A stretch of 32,861 bases of DNA from an uncultured Lachnospiraceae bacterium (GTDB taxonomy: Bacteria > Bacillota > Clostridia > Lachnospirales > Lachnospiraceae): NCBI GenBank assembly GCA_946414825.1, contig CAMKQB010000023.1:1-32861 (forward strand), in the 5' to 3' direction. A program made the position numbers and the translations under genes. Shown here piece after piece: positions 15,882 through 24,516 of this stretch. The notes under the pieces are model-generated. The model ran no database searches. It was not told the DNA's origin and saw nothing but the letters and a program-made list of their open reading frames with translations. Each line of letters opens with the position of its first letter. The first letter of the stretch is position 1.

Positions 15882-17111
15882 CTACCTTTCCATCATTTCG
15901 ATAAACATTCTACCATTATGATAAGGACATTTCCACTCATCTGCCATAGGCTTTGTTTCTATAGGCTCGTTATCAGGTCTCACCTCGGAGAACCATTCGG
16001 AGCCCGGTCTTCTATCTATCACGTGCTCCTTTACATATTCCCATATAGATAGGACAGCCTCCAGATATTTCTCGTTGGAGGAATCTTTATTATATCCATT
16101 CATAAATCCAATCATGGATTCACACTGAACCCACCATATTCTTGTCTCAAGAACCTTTCCGTTTTCGGATTCGGCCGGAATACCGTTCGGATTAAATGTA
16201 ATATCGTATATATTCCTTGTAAGTGTATCTGTAAGTTCAGATACATCAACATTCTTTAGGGTATTTGCTTTGGAAATCACATCCGCAGTCCTGTCCATAA
16301 GCCACGCCGCCTCAATGTCATGCCCATAGCTGTACAGGTCTATTAGACTGTTATAATCTTTATCAAAGAATACTTCAAGTCTTCCCTTTTCCGGATTATA
16401 TATTTTCTCATTAATAATATCGAGAGCCTTAATGATACTTACCAGAACTTCACTATTCTTATCTTCATCTACACGGAATAGCTCAGTGTAGGCCTCCATT
16501 ATATGAAGAAGTGTATTCATAGTACGAGTAGCCATTACGCCATTTTCAGAAAGCTTCTCATTTGATTCCAAATCGAAATTACGTTTAAAGGCTTCTAAAT
16601 ATCCGTCCTCATCTCTGAACTTCTCCTCTACCAGATGAAATAGCTCAGTAGCAAGTTCAAAGGCTTCTCTATTACCAGTAGCCTCGTAATAGGAAGAAAG
16701 CGCGTAGATAGCAAAAGCTTGATTGTATGTATGCTTCGTTGTATCAGCAGGCTTTCCGTCATAGGTAACAGACCAGTAAACACCGCCCATTTCTTTATCC
16801 AGAAATGCTTCCACAAGAAATCTATATGCATGATCTGCTATTTCAAGCCAGCGGGACTTAAGCACATCATCGACCTCTACTGTTCCCCATTTTCCGGTTT
16901 CTATACGTGTATAAAGATTTGAAAACAGCCAAAGAATTCTACTGTTAAGTATACAACCTTTATCCGCTTTTTTATCAAGGCTCAGATTGAAATCAACAAG
17001 CCCGTAGAAACCACCATTTTCCTCATCCTTTAGATTCATCCAAAATGGCAGCATATGACCGATAAACTCTTCTCTTAGTTCCTGTTTAAATACATTTATT
17101 TTTTCCACCAT
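15882..17111 (-). CDS. ce: Cellobiose 2-epimerase (AGE family)
   Basis: 409 aa from the ATG at 17111. A GTG 27 nt upstream is in frame, but the Shine-Dalgarno AGAGGTG lies inside that extension just before the ATG. The sequence follows characterised cellobiose 2-epimerases: FWMNLKDEENGGFYGLVDFN, KKADKGCILNSRILWLFSNLY, MNTLLHIMEAYTEL, YGHDIEAAWLM, WWVQCESMIGF and WKCPYHNGRMF. These supply the histidines and the Arg/Glu/Trp residues of the (alpha/alpha)6-barrel active site. It would convert cellobiose and related beta-1,4 disaccharides to the 2-epimer, for example 4-O-glucosyl-mannose, in the cytoplasm. In mannan-using bacteria this feeds a mannosylglucose phosphorylase. Broader AGE activity cannot be excluded. 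It is divergent from a sugar-sensor-like GGDEF gene. Confidence 0.88.
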   Translation of the reverse strand: MVEKINVFKQELREEFIGHMLPFWMNLKDEENGGFYGLVDFNLSLDKKADKGCILNSRILWLFSNLYTRIETGKWGTVEVDDVLKSRWLEIADHAYRFLVEAFLDKEMGGVYWSVTYDGKPADTTKHTYNQAFAIYALSSYYEATGNREAFELATELFHLVEEKFRDEDGYLEAFKRNFDLESNEKLSENGVMATRTMNTLLHIMEAYTELFRVDEDKNSEVLVSIIKALDIINEKIYNPEKGRLEVFFDKDYNSLIDLYSYGHDIEAAWLMDRTADVISKANTLKNVDVSELTDTLTRNIYDITFNPNGIPAESENGKVLETRIWWVQCESMIGFMNGYNKDSSNEKYLEAVLSIWEYVKEHVIDRRPGSEWFSEVRPDNEPIETKPMADEWKCPYHNGRMFIEMMER

Positions 17112-17157
17112 AGTCACACCTCTAACAAGTGAAATCACGAAAAATTAATACTAACCA

Positions 17158-17186
17158 ATTTTGACAGAGAACAGCTCATTTGTCAA
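17158..17186 (-). promoter_or_regulatory. Promoter of the epimerase-trpS unit
   Basis: Minus strand: consensus -35 TTGACA (17186-17181), 17-nt spacer, -10 CAAAAT (17163-17158). TTGACA also occurs on the plus strand at 17161-17166, so this 26-nt segment (17161-17186) has symmetric ends and could double as an operator. Confidence 0.55.
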
Positions 17187-17231
17187 TGAACATAAAAGAC
17201 TTTTTCTACCATCCTGAAGAGAAACGAATTA

Positions 17232-17260
17232 TTGATACAGAACCCTTTAAGTGATATACT
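17232..17260 (+). promoter_or_regulatory. Promoter of the sensor/GGDEF gene
   Basis: Plus strand: -35 TTGATA (17232-17237), 17-nt spacer, -10 TATACT (17255-17260). Transcription should begin near 17267, leaving a 30-nt leader. The TTG of the -35 could be mistaken for a start codon of the downstream gene. Confidence 0.75.
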
Positions 17261-17297
17261 ATTTGCTGGGGATGGGGTTAAAACAGGAGCGTTACTT

Positions 17298-19211
17298 ATG
17301 GAAACAGATAAAAAGATAGTTGTACTATGCACTTCAAGAATATACGAGCCTCAAATACATGGTTTCATCGTAAGACTAAATGAACTACTTACCTCCAGAG
17401 GCTACAATTTATTCGTTTTTTCAATCAATTCAGATATCTACTGGGAAGAGGATCGTCAGGCTACAGAAAAGTATGTCTTCGACCTTATTCCGTACGACTT
17501 TGTTCAGTGCATTATTATAATGGACGAAAAGATCAAGAGTCATAAGATTGCCAATAAAATAATTGCCAAATCAAATGAGAAGAATATTCCTGTCGTAATC
17601 GCTGATGGACATTACGACAACACTTCTACTATCAACTTCGACTATGAACAGGGCTTTGAACTGGTAGTTCGTCACGTAATTGAATATCACCACGTTAAAA
17701 AACCACATATGATGGCGGGACAGCCAGATAATGAATTCTCTAATAGGAGAATCGACGTTTTCAAGAAGGTGCTTGCCGATAATGGAATACCTTACGACGA
17801 TAGCATGATAAGCTTCGGTTATTTCTGGGCAGATCCATGTCGTAAAGCTACTGAAGAGATACTAAGTAGAGATGAGCTTCCGGAAGCAATCATTTGCGCA
17901 AATGATGTAATGGCAATCACGGTCTCAGAGATGCTATCTGAGTCAGGATATAAGGTTCCTGACGACGTAATAGTTACCGGATTTGATGGATACGACGGAA
18001 TATACTTTACATCTCCTAAGATCACTACTGCTTCCTGCGATATCATTTTACTTGCTGAAGCAACCGCTGAGGAAGCCTTTCAGGTAATGGAAAATCACAA
18101 GGAGCAGCACCATAAAATAGTTCCTGAATTCATATCTAACGAATCCTGTGGATGTCATGAATACACTGCTCATACAAAGCTACTTAGGGATTGGTTTAGA
18201 GAGAGCTTCTCGAGACATAATGATGATAACCGCGTACTTCAGCAGATAACTTCATCCATGCAGACAAGTACGACTCCCGGAGAAATGGTTCAAAATATGG
18301 AAAGCTACAAAACAGAGAATGTTCTATGTGCAATCGACAGGAACTGTTTTGATGTAGATAATAACTATTTTACAGACGAGGCTCATGATAATCCAACCAA
18401 GGATTTCATTATAATATATGATTCCGACTACACCGAGAATTACAAAAAAGATACATTTGCTATTCCAGAGCCACAGCCTGGATTTACCGAGGATGTTCTG
18501 ACGCCTGCTATAAGAGACCGAATGTTTGAGCTTCTGGAGAGTGGGTACCCACTCATCTTCAACTCTCTCGACTTCATGAACAGGCCCTTTGGATTTATCT
18601 GTTACCACTTTAATGATTATCTGATATCGAACTACTCAAATATAGTTAATGCAACAAATGCTATCAGTATAGGAGTCGGTGGATACGTTAATATCCAGTA
18701 TCAGAGAACGCTTCTTGAGAGAATGGACGAAATGTACCGTCACGATTCACTTACCGGTCTCTTCAACAGAATAGGCTTCCTGAATATATTCAAACGAACC
18801 ATCAAGAAGCCTGAACACCGCGACAAACCTATTACTGTTATCATGTCCGACCTCGATGGTCTGAAATATATAAATGATAGATTTGGTCATGCAGACGGCG
18901 ACAATGCAATCTATAGAGTTTCAAATGCACTCCAGACATCAGTTCCCGAATCAAGCCTTTCAGCTAGATTCGGTGGCGACGAAGTCTTCTCAGTAATATT
19001 TGGAGAATGCGATCCCGACCAGATCATAAAAAAGATAAACAAAAACCTTGAAGAATACAATATAGACTCAGGTAAAGCATACGACATCTCAACCAGCTGC
19101 GGTTATATAACCCTGACACTAGACGACACCTTCGATCTGACACAGGCAATCAAGGATGCTGATGAAAAGATGTATGCAGTTAAAAATAGTAAGACTTATC
19201 CGAGGGGATAA
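17298..19211 (+). CDS. Cytoplasmic LacI-type ligand-binding domain fused to GGDEF (putative diguanylate cyclase)
   Basis: 637 aa from the ATG at 17298, which has AGGAG 8 nt upstream; the longer frame from TTG 17232 starts in the promoter -35 and is rejected. Residues about 5-290 form a LacI/GalR-type periplasmic-binding-protein fold (ICANDVMAITVSEML, PDDVIVTGFDGYDG, then CGCH), but there is no N-terminal helix-turn-helix, signal peptide or membrane segment. Residues about 300-470 form an unassigned middle region, possibly GAF-like. The C terminus (about 478-630) is a GGDEF domain: HDSLTGLFNR, SDLDGLKYINDRFGHADGD and ARFGGDEVF, with Val replacing the final Phe. It probably makes c-di-GMP in response to a small ligand. 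Being divergent from cellobiose 2-epimerase suggests a beta-glucan or mannan sugar, which is inference. Confidence 0.9.
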   Translation: METDKKIVVLCTSRIYEPQIHGFIVRLNELLTSRGYNLFVFSINSDIYWEEDRQATEKYVFDLIPYDFVQCIIIMDEKIKSHKIANKIIAKSNEKNIPVVIADGHYDNTSTINFDYEQGFELVVRHVIEYHHVKKPHMMAGQPDNEFSNRRIDVFKKVLADNGIPYDDSMISFGYFWADPCRKATEEILSRDELPEAIICANDVMAITVSEMLSESGYKVPDDVIVTGFDGYDGIYFTSPKITTASCDIILLAEATAEEAFQVMENHKEQHHKIVPEFISNESCGCHEYTAHTKLLRDWFRESFSRHNDDNRVLQQITSSMQTSTTPGEMVQNMESYKTENVLCAIDRNCFDVDNNYFTDEAHDNPTKDFIIIYDSDYTENYKKDTFAIPEPQPGFTEDVLTPAIRDRMFELLESGYPLIFNSLDFMNRPFGFICYHFNDYLISNYSNIVNATNAISIGVGGYVNIQYQRTLLERMDEMYRHDSLTGLFNRIGFLNIFKRTIKKPEHRDKPITVIMSDLDGLKYINDRFGHADGDNAIYRVSNALQTSVPESSLSARFGGDEVFSVIFGECDPDQIIKKINKNLEEYNIDSGKAYDISTSCGYITLTLDDTFDLTQAIKDADEKMYAVKNSKTYPRG

Positions 19212-19247
19212 AAAAATGTCATGGGTTATTCCCATGACATTTTTATT
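19212..19247. terminator. Bidirectional terminator overlapping the YfhO-like stop codon
   Basis: An 10-bp stem, ATGTCATGGG with CCCATGACAT, has a 5-nt loop and is flanked by A-run and T-run sequence on the two sides, so it can end transcripts from both converging genes. The stop codon of the minus-strand gene (19228-19226) sits in the loop and its last four sense codons (Met-Ser-Trp-Glu) form one arm. Confidence 0.88.
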
Positions 19248-22200
19248 TCATGCTTACCGGCTGGAATATCAAGTGTAACTCCACCCATGCTGTCACTATA
19301 TGGCACTTCTACTCCGTCAATATACACTGTCCATCCCTTGTAGGCTGGAACTGGAATCATCAGTTCAGCTGCTTCTTTTGAATCATAATGACCTACCAAA
19401 GTATCATCTTCTAAACTGTAGTCTGATAAGGAATGATTCTTAACATATTCCGAAAGTAAAGCTAGTGCACTCTCATCAAGTACGGCTACTTTGATATCTT
19501 CCTTATTAAACCCATCTGGGATTTCGATTTGAGCATATATAAAGCTCCCTTTACCTTTCGAATATCCCGCATACTTTACTTCCCTATTTGTCGCCACATA
19601 TATATCACCCTTTATATCATCAGCTATAATAGCATCCAGCTGCGTGAAGCTATATTCATTCAGCGGTGCCGTATTATAATCCAAATCAATTATAGTATAT
19701 AAATCCTTTCCTACAAGAGCCTGACACAGTTCATTTTGCGCTTCTATGGCAGTAATCTTTCCGCCCTTCTTACCATATAGTTTTCCTCCATATGTTTCTC
19801 CAGCATCCTTCGGCAGAATAATACCTGCTGACGCCGCATAAGGATCTCTATATAAATATATATTTTCAGATTTCTCTACACGCTCATAGTAATAAGGAAC
19901 TTTACTAACATCACCACTACCCTCTGCCAGGAAATAATGAACATTAAGGAAAAGGTTCGCTAGCGGATTTCCCACTGCATAGTTGATATTATTATTCTGT
20001 GTTTCCACATTATAAGTTCTCGAAACCTTTGCCTGTTCCTGTTGAAAGGTAGATGTGAAAGCGCTAACGGAATTAGTATTAACCATTTTCGCTGTATTGA
20101 AGTTGTCTGTATTGAGAACCTCTGTTCTAAGCAGAGCATCTGACTTCAAATTATATTTTTCCGACAAATCTCTCATCACAATCACACCATCAGGAGAGAT
20201 AAAAGTTGAATCATCATTCGCTCCTACAGTATGAACCCCAGATACAACAAGCTCTATCATTAGAATAATTAATAGCGCGCGGGTACATTTATACTTATTA
20301 CCTTCCCTGTTACCATAGAAAATCGTTACAAGGTAAGCAATAATGAAGAGAGCTGACAGTATAAGCTTGTTTGTCTCAAAATTATTATTAATAATTAGCA
20401 CAAAAAGTGTAATACCTGCCATAGAAGCAAATGCTATAACAGCCTTAGTCTTATATATTTCTTTGTAATTAATAATCACATCATAGAATAGTGTAACCAC
20501 TAGGAATATATAGAATATTGAGAATCTGTTAGGCACAAGATTCTGGAAATGGAAGCCGTGTAGCGCAAAATTCAGAAGCTGATTTCCAAAAGCAAAATAA
20601 ATGATAAATATCAGCGCTACTCTCTTGATTCTTTTCTTAAGCGGAATACCGCTGATTGCCATATATACCGGAATAATCAAAAACGGAAGCAGTCCCACAT
20701 AAGCATTAGCCTGTGTCCAGTCACTAGTAACTAGAATCACAGGGTATTTAATATCTATATCGTTTATATTTTTCAGTAAACTCTGAGTGAATATCTTCAG
20801 TGTATTAGATGCATTTCCATCCGCCTCATTGTAACCAGTATTCATAACGGTCTGATAATACGGAATAAGCTTGAATAAGGACACTCCTGCAGCAGCAATA
20901 GAACACAGCGCGAATCTCACACCCTTTCTAAGAAAGTCCTTTCCATCTTCGAAATCCAGCGTAAAGAAATAAAGTAGAAGTAATTCACACATGATAAATG
21001 CATAATATGGATTAACAAACATGCAAAGCGCCAGAAGAATTATGTAAACTATCTTCTTGTTTAGGTACACTAGTCTCTCCATCACTAGAAGCATAATTGG
21101 AAGCACTGTAGCATATACCATAAACTCACAGAAATGGTAATATACTAGAATATATGACGATAGGCTATAAGCCATCGATATAGGCACAAGCTTCAGCGCA
21201 GTCTTCTCCATATTCTTGGCATTTGGTCTATGTATCAAATAAAAAATAATCGCCGGACCAACTGTAAGGAACTCAAGCAAATATACCAGATTATATAGAA
21301 CGAGACTGTTATTTACATTTGATAATAAAAGTATCAATCTATATGGAAATACAAAAGTTGCCAGACTCGAGAGAAAGGTAGTGCCACCACTGCCCATTCC
21401 TAGTGTGAAATCAAGCACAGGCATAGTACCATCTCTCAAATCCCAGATTTCCTTTACAAGACCAGGGTATGATATAAGATACCCATCTGATCTAACAAAG
21501 GAATCTTCTCCAAAAGGAACCATATTATACGCTATTACCACTATTAGATATAGCAAAAGATTGATAATTATAGAGAAATAATACACTCTTCTTTCAGTCA
21601 GCCAGTCCACTATACTATCACTTAGTTTATTGGTCTTCTCATCATCATCTATATTCTTATCTTTCTTTTCAGCTTTCTTTCTACGTTTGAAAACGAATAA
21701 ACCTACAAACATAAGTAACGCTATTAAGGAAACAACAGTTCCGTGTAGAAATGCCACTGGCGAGTACTTATATTCATCCCCTTCTTTAAAGTTTTCGATA
21801 TAAGAAACTTCATCCTCAAAGAACTTGAAGCTTTGAATTCTTTCAGCATCTCCTTTAGGAACAAAGCAACGAGACAAATCATTAGGAATCAGAAGAATAC
21901 TGTCATCCTTTGTGTTCAACTCATCTCCAATAGACTCAATTTTAAGAGAATAATAATCACGAGTTATGTCAACCTTGATATCGTTAAGCTTATTATCAAA
22001 TTCATCATACTTGTCCCTATCCAGGTAAGCAGATTCTCGACCGTTAAGTATCCTTTTCAGCTTGTTATTCGGGCAGACACATTTTATCTCATACCGCTCT
22101 TCTGGATATAACTTTCCCAGCTCATATACACCCTCAAGACTAGTATAATAATCCCCCTCTTGATTGAAGGATAGATACACTATCATTTTGTCTCCATTAG

Positions 22201-23533
22201 TTGGATCTGTTGGATCTGGAATGATACTGAGATTATCCTCAGCGAAAACAAATATATCCTCAATTCCAGTCATCTCCTTAACCAAAGAATTCATTTTCTC
22301 ATAAGGATACTCTGTTCTAAGTCTACTCTTTAATACACTAGATGGAACAACATAAGCAGTAGGTGCGTATATATCTATAAGTCTTTCAGTCACAGGAGTA
22401 CCATAAGACTTTACATTATCATAATAATCATATTCCGAACTTTTCAGAACAATATCAGTAGATAGAACTTTTATATCTAATTTATTATATCTATCCTCGC
22501 TGAAGATAGATGCCAAAAATACAGTAGCTACAGCTATAACAGATACTCCTATTAAGATAAACTTCTTATTATTTTTCTTTTTTGTATCTGTTCTCCTCTC
22601 GCAATTCTTACTGTTAAGTAAAAATGAAACAAAATATATAAATAAGAATGCAAGAATAAAGCTAAACATCTTATATCTATCATTTGTGAAAAGGAACTGC
22701 ATGATATTCAGACTATACTCCTTATGGAAGAAGGAACTAGAAATATTATTAAGAACGAAAGGCATAGCAAGTCCAATTGCGATCAGGTCTGAAATCAGCT
22801 TTGGAATAAGCATTCTAATAAACAGCTTAAAATCTTTAAAACTTAGAACCAGCATGTAAAAACACATAAATATAAATATCGGAATTGCAATTTGAATGCT
22901 ACAAATAGTAGCAACCGCTAGAGTAATAATATATAGAAACGATTTGCCATTTTGCAGTAATTTCCTAAGCCCAAGAATTACTAAAGGAAATAATGCAACT
23001 GAGATGGCATTTATAGAGTTGATTTTAGAATCAGGAATAATAAAAGAAACGGAATAAAGCGTGGATAAGATAATATAAATAGCTTTATTTATATCTCTTG
23101 AAGTTTTTTCACTTGAATCATTTCCAGAAGCTGCAGTAGTTGTATATGTAATACTGAACATCATATATGAAAAGAGTCCAGCCAAACCAGCTTCAAAGAT
23201 AAATAGAATACTAGAAAAAGTAGATAGACTCGATTTTGGAAGAAGTAAATAGATAAAAACTAGTGGATTAGCAAAATAATATGTAATAACAGTCGAGAAG
23301 TCATATCCCACGCCACTCCTAGTACTAAAATAAAAGAATCGTCCTTGTCTAGCGCTGATCCAGAACTCATATAAAAATTCTTTAAGTTCTTCTGTACCAC
23401 TATATAAGAAGATATCATATCCTCCGAATGGAGGAATCTTTTTAATAGCACAAAAAAAAGTAATTAATATTACTGGAATAAAAAATGCTAATAAGTATTC
23501 ATTAATTTTTAATCCACTCAGCTTTTTCAACAC
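19226..23533 (-). CDS. Giant double YfhO-like membrane protein
   Basis: 1435 aa, against roughly 850-900 for ordinary YfhO. The first half has an N-terminal block of membrane helices (about 10-345), an extracellular stretch (about 345-595), another helix (about 597-615) and a charged linker. The second half (about 650-1435) restarts with a similar pattern. PPFGGYD plus RQGRFFYFSTRSGVGYDFS (34-80) resembles VPFGEDS plus RDGTMPVLDFTLGMGSGGT (672-718), each leading to a 'YFANPLVFIYLLLP' or 'FVFPYRLILLL' helix. The C terminus (VPAYKGWTVYIDGVEV...IPAGKHEIKMSW) is the typical YfhO end. YfhO proteins are polytopic GT-C-like proteins; in Bacillus one is implicated in lipoteichoic acid glycosylation. 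The start is GTG (23533) with AGGAG 6 nt upstream. It lies directly after the major pilin gene; a role in surface glycosylation is inference. Confidence 0.85.
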   Translation of the reverse strand: MLKKLSGLKINEYLLAFFIPVILITFFCAIKKIPPFGGYDIFLYSGTEELKEFLYEFWISARQGRFFYFSTRSGVGYDFSTVITYYFANPLVFIYLLLPKSSLSTFSSILFIFEAGLAGLFSYMMFSITYTTTAASGNDSSEKTSRDINKAIYIILSTLYSVSFIIPDSKINSINAISVALFPLVILGLRKLLQNGKSFLYIITLAVATICSIQIAIPIFIFMCFYMLVLSFKDFKLFIRMLIPKLISDLIAIGLAMPFVLNNISSSFFHKEYSLNIMQFLFTNDRYKMFSFILAFLFIYFVSFLLNSKNCERRTDTKKKNNKKFILIGVSVIAVATVFLASIFSEDRYNKLDIKVLSTDIVLKSSEYDYYDNVKSYGTPVTERLIDIYAPTAYVVPSSVLKSRLRTEYPYEKMNSLVKEMTGIEDIFVFAEDNLSIIPDPTDPTNGDKMIVYLSFNQEGDYYTSLEGVYELGKLYPEERYEIKCVCPNNKLKRILNGRESAYLDRDKYDEFDNKLNDIKVDITRDYYSLKIESIGDELNTKDDSILLIPNDLSRCFVPKGDAERIQSFKFFEDEVSYIENFKEGDEYKYSPVAFLHGTVVSLIALLMFVGLFVFKRRKKAEKKDKNIDDDEKTNKLSDSIVDWLTERRVYYFSIIINLLLYLIVVIAYNMVPFGEDSFVRSDGYLISYPGLVKEIWDLRDGTMPVLDFTLGMGSGGTTFLSSLATFVFPYRLILLLSNVNNSLVLYNLVYLLEFLTVGPAIIFYLIHRPNAKNMEKTALKLVPISMAYSLSSYILVYYHFCEFMVYATVLPIMLLVMERLVYLNKKIVYIILLALCMFVNPYYAFIMCELLLLYFFTLDFEDGKDFLRKGVRFALCSIAAAGVSLFKLIPYYQTVMNTGYNEADGNASNTLKIFTQSLLKNINDIDIKYPVILVTSDWTQANAYVGLLPFLIIPVYMAISGIPLKKRIKRVALIFIIYFAFGNQLLNFALHGFHFQNLVPNRFSIFYIFLVVTLFYDVIINYKEIYKTKAVIAFASMAGITLFVLIINNNFETNKLILSALFIIAYLVTIFYGNREGNKYKCTRALLIILMIELVVSGVHTVGANDDSTFISPDGVIVMRDLSEKYNLKSDALLRTEVLNTDNFNTAKMVNTNSVSAFTSTFQQEQAKVSRTYNVETQNNNINYAVGNPLANLFLNVHYFLAEGSGDVSKVPYYYERVEKSENIYLYRDPYAASAGIILPKDAGETYGGKLYGKKGGKITAIEAQNELCQALVGKDLYTIIDLDYNTAPLNEYSFTQLDAIIADDIKGDIYVATNREVKYAGYSKGKGSFIYAQIEIPDGFNKEDIKVAVLDESALALLSEYVKNHSLSDYSLEDDTLVGHYDSKEAAELMIPVPAYKGWTVYIDGVEVPYSDSMGGVTLDIPAGKHEIKMSWE

Positions 23534-23613
23534 AACACTCTCCTGATACTGACTGACTATTTAGCCTCCTCTATAATACCACATATACTAAATAGAATAA
23601 AACTATTGAGCAC

Positions 23614-23645
23614 AAAAAAAGCACGGTGACTAGCACCGTGCTTTT
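23614..23645 (-). terminator. Terminator after the major pilin gene
   Basis: The perfect 8-bp stem GCACGGTG/CACCGTGC (23621-23628 and 23634-23641) has a 5-nt loop and seven T on the minus-strand side. It lies 22 nt past the pilin stop, so it should uncouple pilin from the YfhO-like gene. Confidence 0.92.
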
Positions 23646-23667
23646 AGTATTCATTAGTCAAATATTT

Positions 23668-24150
23668 TTACTGAACAGCTGTACCTGTAAAGCTTGAAGG
23701 AGCAGTCTTTCCTGTAGCTTTTCCATCAACAGAAGTAATTACCCAATCAGAACCATCGAATGAACACACAACTTCTTTTCCATTCTGTGAAGTAAATGTC
23801 AAACCAGAAACTCCACTAACAGTAAACGCTGCATGACTAGCATTTGTACCTGAAGTTGACTTAACTCCACAATAAACTGTACCAGCTGCTGAAACATTAG
23901 TAGGTGAAACAATTGCATTAACGTATGTAAGATCTGGAGCCTTAGGAGCTGTCTCACCCTTAGCATACTGCTCTGTTTCATATGCCTGATATGCTGTTAG
24001 TATTGAATGAGCTTCCTCAGCATACTGACCTTCTCTAGCCTTATCGATGTATCCAAGAAGCGCTGGAACAAGGATTGCAGCTAAGATAGCTAAAATAACA
24101 AGTACCACGATAAGTTCTACAAGTGTAAAACCTTTATTATTCTTCTTCAT
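23668..24150 (-). CDS. Major type IV pilin (type IV prepilin)
   Basis: 160 aa. The N terminus MKKNNKG|FTLVELIVVLVILAIL is a textbook class III signal: short basic leader, cleavage after Gly7, Phe at mature +1 and Glu at mature +5 (Glu12), followed by the hydrophobic helix and AREGQYAEEAHSILTAYQAYETE. The globular part is small, Thr/Ser/Val/Gly-rich and contains two cysteines (Cys94 and Cys129) that could form a disulfide. It has its own promoter, a long leader with a stem-loop, AAGGAGG before the ATG and a strong terminator, as expected for a highly expressed subunit. It would be assembled by the upstream PilB/PilC/PilMN/PilO system. Confidence 0.95.
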   Translation of the reverse strand: MKKNNKGFTLVELIVVLVILAILAAILVPALLGYIDKAREGQYAEEAHSILTAYQAYETEQYAKGETAPKAPDLTYVNAIVSPTNVSAAGTVYCGVKSTSGTNASHAAFTVSGVSGLTFTSQNGKEVVCSFDGSDWVITSVDGKATGKTAPSSFTGTAVQ

Positions 24151-24182
24151 AAGTCAAATCCTCCTTAATATAAATTCTTCAT

Positions 24183-24209
24183 TTGTTTGATCTTCGATCT
24201 ATCAAACAA
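24183..24209 (-). other. Stem-loop in the pilin mRNA leader
   Basis: TTGTTTGAT (24183-24191) pairs perfectly with ATCAAACAA (24201-24209) around a 9-nt loop, near the 5' end of the predicted pilin leader (transcription start near 24227). There is no U-tract. An mRNA-stabilising role is plausible for an abundant structural protein but not shown. Confidence 0.5.
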
Positions 24210-24233
24210 CTCTCTCATGAATAAGTTAACTTG

Positions 24234-24262
24234 ATTTTAACAAGCGAATTCTCATTTTGCAA
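24234..24262 (-). promoter_or_regulatory. Promoter of the major pilin gene
   Basis: Minus strand: -35 TTGCAA (24262-24257), 17-nt spacer, -10 TAAAAT (24239-24234). The leader would be about 75 nt. It lies in the 366-nt gap after pilB, which otherwise holds only the weak hairpin at 24440-24469 and unassigned AT-rich sequence. Confidence 0.6.
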
Positions 24263-24439
24263 GCACTTATGTAAACCACCCCGTTAAATCCACTAAACGC
24301 ACAATAATTCACAAACTAATTTGTGCAACCTGTATAATCCGCACCCCTTCTTCTACGAATTCATTCAATTTTGGTCATAATCTTTTAAATTCATCCACGA
24401 GCAAGAGTTATTTTATTAATATAATTGTAACAATTTCAG

Positions 24440-24469
24440 TGAAAATAGCTTCGAAAAACGGCTATTTCA
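24440..24469 (-). terminator. Weak hairpin downstream of pilB (possible terminator or processing site)
   Basis: TGAAATAGC/GCTATTTCA pairing of 9 bp with one bulged base, about 48 nt past the pilB stop. It is not followed by a convincing T-run, so termination would be inefficient. Confidence 0.3.
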
Positions 24470-24516
24470 CACACTTTTCACAGTTCTCACACCTTCTATT
24501 CACAAAAATCGAGGAT

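Noticed and set aside
17232-17297. TTG-initiated 22-codon extension of the LacI-like/GGDEF protein
   Set aside because: The TTG is the promoter -35 and the extension includes the -10, while a good AGGAG precedes the ATG at 17298.
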